64,000 nucleotides of DNA from Flavobacterium sp. 102. Lineage in GTDB: Bacteria; Bacteroidota; Bacteroidia; Flavobacteriales; Flavobacteriaceae. A program made the position numbers and the translations under genes. Position 1 is the stretch's first letter; the number at the start of each line of letters is the position of its first letter. The stretch spans positions 744,001 to 808,000 of the forward strand of contig NZ_RBKX01000001.1 of assembly GCF_003634615.1 (NCBI RefSeq), in the 5' to 3' direction. The notes under the pieces are model-generated. The model worked only from the letters and a program-made list of their open reading frames with translations, did no database searches and was not told the DNA's origin. This document shows positions 33,830-42,441 of this stretch, piece by piece.

Positions 33830-34381
33830 ATGAATTTTATCCCAACAAAACTAGAAGGATGTTTTATTATTGAACCTAAAATTATCCTCGATGAAAGAGG
33901 CTATTTTATGGAAAGTTTCAACGAAAAAACTTTTCAAAATGGCGTTAACCAAAAGGTTCATTTTGTTCAAGACAATCAGTCCTATTCTTCCAAAGGTGTT
34001 TTACGCGGATTACATTATCAAACCGGAGAACACACTCAGGCTAAACTTGTAAGAGTATTACAAGGAGAAGTATTAGACGTAGCGGTTGACATTCGCCCTT
34101 ATTCACCAACATTCGGACAATACGAAGCAGTGGTTTTATCGGGAGACAATCAGCGACAGTTTTTTGTGCCAAGAGGTTTTGCTCATGGATTTTTAGTGCT
34201 GAGCAATACGGCTACATTTTTTTACAAATGTGATAATTTCTATAATAAAGAAAGTGAAGGCGGCATCATTTACAATGACAAAACCATCAATATTGATTGG
34301 AATTTTCCTCTGGAAAAGCTTATAGTTTCAGAAAAAGATAAAGTACAACCCACCATAGAAAACGCCAAAAAAGCATGGTAG
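33830..34381 (+). CDS. rfbC: dTDP-4-dehydrorhamnose 3,5-epimerase
   Basis: Third step of dTDP-L-rhamnose synthesis. The 183-residue cupin protein has the family segments FVQDNQSYSSKGVLRGLHYQ (active-site His at about residue 63), VAVDIRPYSPTFGQ and FVPRGFAHGFLVL. Length matches RmlC. It starts immediately after the rfbA stop, and its end overlaps the rfbD start by 7 bases. Confidence 0.97.
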   Translation: MNFIPTKLEGCFIIEPKIILDERGYFMESFNEKTFQNGVNQKVHFVQDNQSYSSKGVLRGLHYQTGEHTQAKLVRVLQGEVLDVAVDIRPYSPTFGQYEAVVLSGDNQRQFFVPRGFAHGFLVLSNTATFFYKCDNFYNKESEGGIIYNDKTINIDWNFPLEKLIVSEKDKVQPTIENAKKAW

Positions 34382-35229
34382 TTTTAGTCACAGGAAGTGC
34401 AGGACAATTGGGTCAAAGTTTGCAATTTATTGCGCCAAACTATCCTGATATTCAGTTTGTATTTTGTGCTTCCACGGAGTTAGACATAGCCAATTTAGAG
34501 AATTGCAAAGAAGTTTTTAGCAAATACCAACCTGATTATTGCATTAACGCTGCGGCTTACACAGCAGTTGACAAAGCAGAAAGCGAACCCGAGAAAGCCC
34601 ATTTAATTAATACAATTGGCGCTAAAAACTTGGCTGAGGTTTGTAAAAAAGGCAACGTTAATTTACTTCATATTTCCACCGATTTTGTTTTTGACGGAGA
34701 AAAAACTATTCCATATACAGAAGAAGATTTGCCGAATCCTACCGGAGTTTATGGGCAGACTAAACTTGATGGAGAAAAAGCGATTCAGGCAGTTTTTGGT
34801 AATTATTTTATAATTCGAACGTCTTGGGTTTATTCTCAGTTTGGAAACAATTTCATGAAAACGATGTTGCGTTTGGCTTCAGAAAGAGATTCTCTTTCTG
34901 TAGTGAATGACCAAATTGGAACACCAACCAATGCGGTTGATTTAGCCAATGTTTTGGTTCAAATTATTTTAACCAACAACCAACAACCAACAACCGACAA
35001 GTTCGGTATTTACAATTTTAGCAATGAAGGCCAATGCAGTTGGTATGATTTTGCTAAAAAAATATTTGAAATCAATCAGATAAATATAAATTTACAACCC
35101 ATTCCAACTTCGAGTTTTCCGACGCCGGCAAAAAGACCAAGTTTTAGTGTTTTAGATAAATCAAAAATTAAGGAAGCATTTAGTTTGGAAATTAAAAATT
35201 GGGAAAAAAGTATTGAAAAACAACCTTAA
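34375..35229 (+). CDS. rfbD: dTDP-4-dehydrorhamnose reductase
   Basis: Last step of dTDP-L-rhamnose synthesis. The 284-residue SDR protein has the NAD(P)-binding GSAGQLGQSL (about residues 6-15), CINAAAYTAVDKAE, ISTDFVFDG and the catalytic YGQTKLDGE (YxxxK). It overlaps the end of rfbC by 7 bases, so translation is coupled. After it comes an unrelated SDR with a 10-base gap. Confidence 0.97.
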   Translation: MVVLVTGSAGQLGQSLQFIAPNYPDIQFVFCASTELDIANLENCKEVFSKYQPDYCINAAAYTAVDKAESEPEKAHLINTIGAKNLAEVCKKGNVNLLHISTDFVFDGEKTIPYTEEDLPNPTGVYGQTKLDGEKAIQAVFGNYFIIRTSWVYSQFGNNFMKTMLRLASERDSLSVVNDQIGTPTNAVDLANVLVQIILTNNQQPTTDKFGIYNFSNEGQCSWYDFAKKIFEINQININLQPIPTSSFPTPAKRPSFSVLDKSKIKEAFSLEIKNWEKSIEKQP

Positions 35230-35239
35230 ATAATTATTT

Positions 35240-36160
35240 ATGAAGTTTTTGGTAGGCTATACTGGTTTTGTAGGATCTAATCTTAGTTCTCAAACACATT
35301 TTGATAAACAATTTAATTCCAAAAACATTCAGGAAGCATTCGGATTAAATCCGGATGTTTTGGTTTATTCGGGAGTGAGAGCCGAGAAATTTTTAGCCAA
35401 TAAAGAACCCGAAAAAGATTTTGCAATCATTGAAGAAGCTATCAATAATATTAAAAAAATAAATCCTAAAAAGATAATTCTAATTTCTACAGTTGATGTT
35501 TATCCTTCGGCAGTAAACGTAAATGAAGAAACTATTATTGATGAAGAAACGCTGCAACCATATGGGAAGAACAGATTGTATCTTGAACAGTGGATAGAAA
35601 ATAATTTTGAAGATTATTTGATTTTAAGATTACCTGCTTTGTTTGGTTTGAACATCAAAAAGAATTTTATTTATGATGTAATCCATATTATTCCGGCAAT
35701 GCTAAATGAAGCGCTTTACCAAAAATACAGTAACCATCATTGGATAGTTTCTAATTATACTTTACAAGATAATGGTTTCTATAAGTTGAATGCTGTATCA
35801 AAAGAACAGCGTGAAATCTTAAAATTCAATTTTCTTTCTATAGGATTTTCGGCTTTAAATTTTACCGACAGCCGTGGAATTTTTCAGTTCTACAATCTTA
35901 AAAATCTTTGGAAACATATTGAAATTGCTACCGATAATCACTTTAAAAAACTGAATTTAGCCACAGAACCATTGGGCGTTAAGGAGATATATGAAGCGGT
36001 TTTCCACAAAGAATTTGTCAATGAGTTGGGCGCAACATTTCCGCACTATGATTTCCAAACGGTTTATGCAAAATACTTTGACAACAATGAAGATTATATC
36101 GAAAATAAAACAATTGTATTGCAAGAAATTATTGAATTCCTAAAGGAAAATAAAAATTGA
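35240..36160 (+). CDS. NAD-dependent epimerase/dehydratase-like protein (SDR family)
   Basis: A 306-residue protein with an N-terminal Rossmann motif (LVGYTGFVGSNL, GxxGxxG type) and SDR-like ISTVDVYP. At the place of the catalytic YxxxK it has Y108-G-K-N-R112, so the lysine is replaced by Arg with a Lys two residues after the Tyr; activity may therefore be altered or the register of the site different. The C-terminal half (about residues 160-306) is family-specific. It is coupled to the following TIM-barrel gene (TTG start overlapping this TGA) and lies between rfbD and a glycosyltransferase, so it probably modifies a sugar nucleotide. Confidence 0.8.
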   Translation: MKFLVGYTGFVGSNLSSQTHFDKQFNSKNIQEAFGLNPDVLVYSGVRAEKFLANKEPEKDFAIIEEAINNIKKINPKKIILISTVDVYPSAVNVNEETIIDEETLQPYGKNRLYLEQWIENNFEDYLILRLPALFGLNIKKNFIYDVIHIIPAMLNEALYQKYSNHHWIVSNYTLQDNGFYKLNAVSKEQREILKFNFLSIGFSALNFTDSRGIFQFYNLKNLWKHIEIATDNHFKKLNLATEPLGVKEIYEAVFHKEFVNELGATFPHYDFQTVYAKYFDNNEDYIENKTIVLQEIIEFLKENKN

Positions 36161-36948
36161 AATTAGCCATATCTAACATAGCGTGGTCAGCAGAAAGCGA
36201 TGAATCAATGTATACTTTTTTAAAGTCTGTAGATTTTGAAGGATTAGAAATTGCGCCAACGAGGATATTTCCTGAAAAAGCGTATGATCAATTGGAGGAA
36301 GCCCAATTATTTAAACAGCAAATACTAAGTAATTACAGCTTAGAAATTCCGTCTATGCAAGCTATTTGTTTTGGCAGAAGCGAAGCCATTTTCGGAACAG
36401 AAGAAGAGCGAAGTAGTATCATGGAATATATAAAAAAAGCTATCGATTTTGCAGCAGTATTAGAGTGCAAAAACTTGGTTTTTGGTTCGCCCAAAAACAG
36501 AATTATTGGCAAAGGCCAAGAAACGATAGCCTTTTCATTTTTTGAGGAATTAGGAATTTATGCCGCTTCAAAAGATACTGTTCTTGCCATGGAACCGAAT
36601 CCGGAAATTTATGGAACCAATTTCCTGAATACAACAACCGAAGCTATCAATTTTGTAAAAGAAATCAAAAGCACAGGATTGAAAGTCAATGTTGATTTAG
36701 GCACTATAATTTACAACACTGAAACACTTGATACGATTGCCGATAATATTGATTTGATTAATCATATTCACATCAGTGAACCTAATTTGGAACCAATTAC
36801 AGAAAGAGCTATACACGTCGAGTTGTATGGCTTATTAAAAGAGTATAAATATGGTAATTTTGTTTCCATTGAGATGAAAAATGCCAACGATATTTCAGTA
36901 GTTAAGAACACCATTCATTACATAAAAGATGTATTCAAAAGAAAATAA
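36157..36948 (+). CDS. Sugar phosphate isomerase/epimerase-like TIM-barrel protein
   Basis: A 263-residue protein of the xylose-isomerase-like / AP-endonuclease-2 TIM-barrel superfamily. Likely metal ligands are seen in AMEPNPE, VDLGT, HIHISEPN and VSIEMKN. The start is a TTG that overlaps the previous TGA (TTGA); it is chosen because the first strand of the barrel (KLAISNIAW) begins right there and the next ATG would cut into it. Its end overlaps the next glycosyltransferase start by 20 bases. Substrate is unknown; it presumably acts with the preceding SDR on a sugar building block. Confidence 0.82.
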   Translation: MKLAISNIAWSAESDESMYTFLKSVDFEGLEIAPTRIFPEKAYDQLEEAQLFKQQILSNYSLEIPSMQAICFGRSEAIFGTEEERSSIMEYIKKAIDFAAVLECKNLVFGSPKNRIIGKGQETIAFSFFEELGIYAASKDTVLAMEPNPEIYGTNFLNTTTEAINFVKEIKSTGLKVNVDLGTIIYNTETLDTIADNIDLINHIHISEPNLEPITERAIHVELYGLLKEYKYGNFVSIEMKNANDISVVKNTIHYIKDVFKRK

Positions 36949-37732
36949 AAATATTTCAGGAGTTCCAGACTATATTTCTACTGAGTTTCATGAAAAAAAA
37001 ACTAAGTATTGTCTTTGTATTCCTATAATTAATGAGGCTGAAAGAATTCATTTGCAGTTGGAACGCGCAAAAAAAAGTGGCGTTGACCAATTAGTTGACA
37101 TCATCATTTGTGACGGAGATTCTAAAGACGGTTCAACCGAATTGTCCAAAATGGAAGCTTTGGGCGTAAACACGTTATTGGTAAAAAAAGGATTTGGCAA
37201 GCAAGGCGCACAACTAAGAATGGGCTTTTGGTTTGCTTTAGAAAGAGGTTATGAGGGCGTTTTAACCATTGACGGAAATAATAAAGACAGTATAGAATCA
37301 GTGTCATTATTTATTGAAAAATTGGAACAAGGTTATGATTTTATTCAAGGATCAAGATATGTCAAAGGCGGAAAAGCGATCAATACACCGTTAATCAGAA
37401 GTTTTGCAGTAAAGTTTATCCATTCTCCCATGATTTCGTTAACGGCAAAGCACAAGTTTACGGATTCCACTAATGCTTATAGAGCTTACTCTAAAAAATA
37501 TTTAACACATCCTAAAGTGCAACTCTTCAGAGATATTTTTGTTACTTATGAATTGTTGGCTTTTTTATCGGTGCGAGCAACGCAAATCGGATTAAAAGTT
37601 GGCGAAGTTCCTGTAGAAAGGCGTTATCCTGAAAAAGGGAAAGTTCCAACGAAAATCAGTTTTTTTAAAGGAAATATGAATTTGATTAAAATTCTATTCA
37701 ATAACTTAAAAGGAAAATACAACCCAAAATAA
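36929..37732 (+). CDS. Glycosyltransferase family 2
   Basis: A 267-residue GT2 enzyme: an N-terminal extension of about 25 residues, the nucleotide-binding start CLCIPIINEAERI, a DxD-type IICDGDSKDGS, LTIDGNNKDS and RYPEKGKVPTK near the end. No membrane helices are obvious, so it is cytoplasmic or peripherally bound and transfers a sugar from a nucleotide donor. Its start overlaps the upstream gene by 20 bases. Donor and acceptor are not predictable. Confidence 0.88.
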   Translation: MYSKENKNISGVPDYISTEFHEKKTKYCLCIPIINEAERIHLQLERAKKSGVDQLVDIIICDGDSKDGSTELSKMEALGVNTLLVKKGFGKQGAQLRMGFWFALERGYEGVLTIDGNNKDSIESVSLFIEKLEQGYDFIQGSRYVKGGKAINTPLIRSFAVKFIHSPMISLTAKHKFTDSTNAYRAYSKKYLTHPKVQLFRDIFVTYELLAFLSVRATQIGLKVGEVPVERRYPEKGKVPTKISFFKGNMNLIKILFNNLKGKYNPK

Positions 37733-37762
37733 ACAGCAAGATACTTTATAATTCAGCAGAAA

Positions 37763-40700
37763 ATGAAAATAAAATTAAGTTTAAAAAATCTGATACAATT
37801 TCATCAAAACAACGCTAATCTGTCAAAAACCTTTATCGTTTTTAGTGGGTTTTTGGCGTTGGCTTTTGGCGCGCCGTTTTTAAATCTCCTTTTTGCTTTA
37901 AAACCCGAAATGACCTCTTTTAGTTCGCACATTATTTCAAATGTAGCTCTGAATGATTTGGACATTTCTAAGCGTGTGAATTACTATTATTATGGCTTGT
38001 TTTCGGTTTTATTTTTTGGATCTCTGTTTTATTATTTATTGTACCAATGGGTTGGCAAAACCTATCAAGCAAGCAATGAGAACGAATCAGACAAAGTAAT
38101 CAAAGCACTTTTATCAGCTTCTTTAATAGGAATCGCTGTGGTTATTATCAGCTTTTTTATAGTTAAGGTTGACATCTCGATTTATTTTTTAGTTATTTTA
38201 GGATTCGTGTTGGTTTTAAACCTTAAAAGAAATCACAAACTTCTTGATTTTGATTTAGCAATTTGGCCAGTATTAATAGCGCTTCCTATTGCTCAGTACT
38301 TATTTATTTTCTTCAAAAAGCATAATTTATTTCAAATAACCCCTGAAAAATTTGTTTTCAAAAAGATACCAATTCCTTTAGATCCTGCGCTTTTGACGTT
38401 TGTCTTGTTATTGCTTATTACCGCATTAACAGCTTATTTTTTTAGAAATCAGATTTTTAAAAATGTGACCGAGAGCAATTTTTATAGTATCAAAAATGCT
38501 TTTTTGATTTCTTTTATTCCGGTATTATTAGTGCCGATAGTTTTTTCGATACTAATCGAAATTACTAATATTTTCAACATCAGATTTGATATTGTATTCA
38601 ATAATCCGTTTCTTTTGTTCACGTTGTTGTTTGTTTTAGCCGGAGTAGTTTCTTTCGTTTTATTCAAGAAAAATAGTCAGAAAACCGAAGTCAATGTCTC
38701 AAAAACTGACATGATAGGAAAATATTATTATCCTTTGTTGTTCTTGGGATTTATGATGATAATAACTCAGCCTTGGAGAATGGCAAGTTCGGGTAATGAG
38801 TTTTTTGAAACTGCCAATCACGGATTAGCTATTGATCATTTTTTTAGATATGGCAGCATTCCGATAGTTGAAAATTATGATGCTCATATGCTAAGTATCC
38901 AACTCTTTGCGTACCTATTTAGTTTCCTGAATGGGTATGAACCTTGGTCGCCATTTCTTTATGGTCCCTATTTTTATGTAATAGAAATTTTTGTAGTTTA
39001 TTTTATTTTCAAAAGAGTTTTAGGTTCTTATTACGCCTTTCTAATTCTATTGTCTTTGCCAATTATTACTGTGGTTTCCAATGAGTTTATTGTATCCGGA
39101 TTGTTAGCGTTGTTTATTTTAAAGATAGTAAACAATAAATCAACCAAACAGTACTATTATTTTTGGGCGATTGCTTTTTTCCTTTGTTTGTATAAATTAG
39201 ATATTGGTTTTGCGGCTATTTTGTCCGGAATCGGAACTTTTTTAATAGTCGATTATTATCAAAACCGAACACTAAATTTAAAGAAGTTAGCGTCAACCGG
39301 AGCAGTTTCGGTTGCTTCGCTTATGGGTCTTTTTGTGTTATTGTGTTTGATAAAAGGCATAAATCCTATAGCTCGTTTAGGAGAATTTCTATTGGCTAGC
39401 ATGTCAAACCAAAACTGGGCAGTTGTAAAAATGGGCGATATGGATCATATCGTTTTTAGATTGTCATATTATGTACTCCCGATAATTACCATGATTAGTT
39501 TGGGATATGTTTTTTTTAAATTAATCTTTAGCGAGAAAATGTTGCTAATGCTGAAAACTAATAAAAAACAAATGAATGTCTTAATCTTCTTTTTGTTTTT
39601 TAGTTTGTTCTTTATTTTTAATGCGCCACGAGGAATCGTTAGACATAATTTCGAATATGGCAATATTATCAGAATTACCAGTACTATTCCGTTAGTGTTT
39701 TTAATGCTGACACTTTTGTTGAGTAAGTCGAATAAGTTATTGAAATTTTTAAGTGTTTTTATTGTTTCTTATTTGTTAGTCAATGCCAATAACACAACTT
39801 TTAAAGACAAAAACAGTAGTTTCTTGAATCAAGAATTGGCTTCTTATTCTTTTCATGAAAAATTTTTAGAAGCCGAAAGATTTAACGGGACCAGAGTCAG
39901 ACAATCCTCTGATCTTTCTGAAGTCAAAACGTTTAAAAATTTATTGGACGCAGTTTTAAAACCTAATGAAACCTATTTTGATTTTTCGTCTAAAAATTAT
40001 TATCACGCTTTGGTTGGAAGAAAAAACCCATGCTATTTGAACCAAACGCCTTTGATGATTAACGGCGACAAAGGTCAGGATTTAACTATAGAGGAAATCA
40101 AAACTGCGCAAATTCCAATTGTTTTAATGCCGATTAAAAATGTCATTTGGTCCTCTATTGACGATGTATATGTTGATTATAAGTTCTATAGAATATCAGA
40201 GTATATTTACGCCAATTATACGCCTTTATATAAAATGGGCTCTTTTGACGTGTATGCCAGAAACGATAAAAAGAATCAGTATTCAAGTATTTTAACAGCA
40301 AAAGGATTTTTTAATAATAAAACCCAAATCGAAGATTTTAAGTTTTTATTAGCCGACAAAGTAACTAAAAGCAATTTGCAAATTACAACCGATCCTAAAG
40401 GTAAGGCAATAATCACAAGTACCGGAGCCAATGCTTTTTTCAGCGGTATGATCCAAAGCCTAAAATCAGACAATAAAATAAACGATGGTAACGGATTGCC
40501 AATTACTTTACGTTTTAACATTACTACAGTTGGTGCCGGAAGTATAAAAATTTATTATAATCAAGAGCCAGGGGAAAGCTATTCGGAAGAAAGAATTAAA
40601 GAATTTCCCATAACAGAGGCAGGCACTTCAGATTTGAGTTTAGATTTTCCTAAAATGCCTTCAGAATTAATGGTTGCGATTAATATGCCTACGATTACAA

Positions 40701-41425
40701 TAAATAATTTTTCTGTTAGTTCCGGTTCGTCAGGCACTGTTTCTAATCCGGAAAAAAAGGATTATTACTTATTAAATCTTCCTAGAATTTGGGCAGAATA
40801 TGATGGGCAAACCCTTTTTGATATGGTAAAGCCGCTTGAGGAAAATGTAAATGAAACGACGATTTCGATGAACAAATCGGAGCTTAAGAATACTAGAAAA
40901 CCTTACTATGTTTACCTTGAAGCTAATGCTAATTTTGATTTTGGTGCCAAAATAGAGCTAATGGACGGAAGTGGAAGCCTAGCGTCCTTCTATTTCAATA
41001 TAATAAAAGGCAAACATCGTTATGCCATAAGAGTTAGCAGTAACTATTATTGGTGGAGTACTCAAAATTCAAAAATTACGTTCACGGCTGATCAACCGAT
41101 AGAAGTTTTAAAATACGCCATTCTTTCAGATGACGGAAAAGAAATTCAAAATTATAAGGCAGGTGCTATGACCTTGAGTAATGTTAATGATGAAAACTGG
41201 AAAGGTGGTGTTGGATTGAAATATAACCTACTTTTGCTAGACTTTTCTCCTAATAAAGAAAAGCTGTTGGTGCCGGGATCCAAAATAAAATTTGCTGACG
41301 GAACATTTGCGACTATTGTTGGGCATAATGTAGCCGGGAATTATATTCAGGTAAGTGTAAAAGAAGATGTCAAGAATTTTGTGAACAGCGGTAGCTATCC
41401 AAATCCCATTAGAATTGTAAAATAA
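37763..41425 (+). CDS. Large GT-C-like membrane protein with a shared C-terminal tail module
   Basis: A 1220-residue protein. The first roughly 660 residues hold more than a dozen hydrophobic helices with short loops, as in GT-C-type lipid-linked-sugar glycosyltransferases. Loops such as MASSGNEFFETANHG and NYDAHMLSIQLFAYLFSFLNGYEPWSPF could hold the active site, but no canonical DE/DD motif is certain. The C-terminal roughly 550 residues are soluble and beta-rich, presumably periplasmic. The last about 85 residues (LSNVNDENWKGGVGLKYN ... AGNYIQV ... YPNPIRIV) match the C-terminus of the GT39 protein at 42442 and the lipoprotein at 46290. I do not recognise the family. It sits between a GT2 gene and a polyprenyl-phosphate GT2 gene. 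Confidence 0.75.
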   Translation: MKIKLSLKNLIQFHQNNANLSKTFIVFSGFLALAFGAPFLNLLFALKPEMTSFSSHIISNVALNDLDISKRVNYYYYGLFSVLFFGSLFYYLLYQWVGKTYQASNENESDKVIKALLSASLIGIAVVIISFFIVKVDISIYFLVILGFVLVLNLKRNHKLLDFDLAIWPVLIALPIAQYLFIFFKKHNLFQITPEKFVFKKIPIPLDPALLTFVLLLLITALTAYFFRNQIFKNVTESNFYSIKNAFLISFIPVLLVPIVFSILIEITNIFNIRFDIVFNNPFLLFTLLFVLAGVVSFVLFKKNSQKTEVNVSKTDMIGKYYYPLLFLGFMMIITQPWRMASSGNEFFETANHGLAIDHFFRYGSIPIVENYDAHMLSIQLFAYLFSFLNGYEPWSPFLYGPYFYVIEIFVVYFIFKRVLGSYYAFLILLSLPIITVVSNEFIVSGLLALFILKIVNNKSTKQYYYFWAIAFFLCLYKLDIGFAAILSGIGTFLIVDYYQNRTLNLKKLASTGAVSVASLMGLFVLLCLIKGINPIARLGEFLLASMSNQNWAVVKMGDMDHIVFRLSYYVLPIITMISLGYVFFKLIFSEKMLLMLKTNKKQMNVLIFFLFFSLFFIFNAPRGIVRHNFEYGNIIRITSTIPLVFLMLTLLLSKSNKLLKFLSVFIVSYLLVNANNTTFKDKNSSFLNQELASYSFHEKFLEAERFNGTRVRQSSDLSEVKTFKNLLDAVLKPNETYFDFSSKNYYHALVGRKNPCYLNQTPLMINGDKGQDLTIEEIKTAQIPIVLMPIKNVIWSSIDDVYVDYKFYRISEYIYANYTPLYKMGSFDVYARNDKKNQYSSILTAKGFFNNKTQIEDFKFLLADKVTKSNLQITTDPKGKAIITSTGANAFFSGMIQSLKSDNKINDGNGLPITLRFNITTVGAGSIKIYYNQEPGESYSEERIKEFPITEAGTSDLSLDFPKMPSELMVAINMPTITINNFSVSSGSSGTVSNPEKKDYYLLNLPRIWAEYDGQTLFDMVKPLEENVNETTISMNKSELKNTRKPYYVYLEANANFDFGAKIELMDGSGSLASFYFNIIKGKHRYAIRVSSNYYWWSTQNSKITFTADQPIEVLKYAILSDDGKEIQNYKAGAMTLSNVNDENWKGGVGLKYNLLLLDFSPNKEKLLVPGSKIKFADGTFATIVGHNVAGNYIQVSVKEDVKNFVNSGSYPNPIRIVK

Positions 41426-41472
41426 AGATTTTTAGTTAACTTCAAATTCTGATAAATTTAATAACAGGGTAA

Positions 41473-42438
41473 ATGAGTAAAGAGCCAAAAAAAATAATTT
41501 GTTTGACACCGGTCTACAATGATTGGGAAAGCTTCACGATTTTGGCTACCAAAATAGCGGAAGTTGATGCTAATAATGAAAATTATTCTGTTCGCATAGT
41601 GGTTGTTAATGATGGTTCTAATGAAGAATTTGATGAGGCTGCTTTTTTAATGAAGGTTCCAATTGAAATCATTACGTTAAAAAGCAATGTAGGACATCAA
41701 AGAGCCATCGCCATAGGATTACAGTATATAAACGATGTCAAAACAGATTTTGATTTTGTTGTTGTTTTAGACAGCGATGGCGAAGATCGGCCGGAAGATA
41801 TAGTTACTTTAGTTTCAAAATGTGAAGAACAGAACAGCAAGAATATTATTTTTGCCCAAAGAAAAAAAAGACAGGAATCGCTTTTTTTTATGATTGGTTA
41901 TTTTTTCTACAAGTACATATTCCATTTGCTTACGGGTCAAAAAATTAATTTTGGTAACTTTAGTTGTATTCCTAAAAAACTTTTGAAAAGAATTACAGTT
42001 CAAGATAATCTTTGGAACCATTATTCGGGAAGTATTATCCAATCAAGAACGTCTTATGATGGTGTTTTTTTAGACAGAGGCAAAAGATATGCAGGTGAAT
42101 CAAAAATGAATTTCAACAGTTTGGTTATTCACGGCTTGAGTTCTATTTCGGTTTATTTTGACTCTTTGTCAGTACGCATTTTAAAACTGTCTATTTATGG
42201 TATAATGGTTTGTTTTTTGGCAGTATTGATAGTTTTGTATAAGAAATTTGTCACCGATACGGCTATACCTGGTTGGGCATCTAATTTAATCTTTATAATT
42301 TTCAGCATTATCCTGCAACTGTCTTCAGTTACATTAATTATATTGTTAATGCAATTGAGTTCCAGAAAAAACATAAAAAGTCCCTCAATAAACATTTACA
42401 AAGACTTTATTGAGGAAATCAAAGAAATTAAACCATAA
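41473..42438 (+). CDS. Polyprenyl-phosphate glycosyltransferase (GtrB/ArnC/DPM1-like GT2)
   Basis: The 321-residue protein has a GT2 catalytic domain (CLTPVYNDWES, VVNDGSNEE, then VVLDSDGEDRPEDI as the DxD region, and the acidic/basic site near GNFSCIP) and two C-terminal membrane helices (about residues 238-258 and 272-297). This is the layout of enzymes that load a sugar onto undecaprenyl phosphate for use by a GT-C transferase. The next gene is a GT39-like GT-C transferase 3 bases away, the classic pairing seen in lipid-A or O-antigen decoration systems. Confidence 0.87.
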   Translation: MSKEPKKIICLTPVYNDWESFTILATKIAEVDANNENYSVRIVVVNDGSNEEFDEAAFLMKVPIEIITLKSNVGHQRAIAIGLQYINDVKTDFDFVVVLDSDGEDRPEDIVTLVSKCEEQNSKNIIFAQRKKRQESLFFMIGYFFYKYIFHLLTGQKINFGNFSCIPKKLLKRITVQDNLWNHYSGSIIQSRTSYDGVFLDRGKRYAGESKMNFNSLVIHGLSSISVYFDSLSVRILKLSIYGIMVCFLAVLIVLYKKFVTDTAIPGWASNLIFIIFSIILQLSSVTLIILLMQLSSRKNIKSPSINIYKDFIEEIKEIKP

Positions 42439-42441
42439 AGA

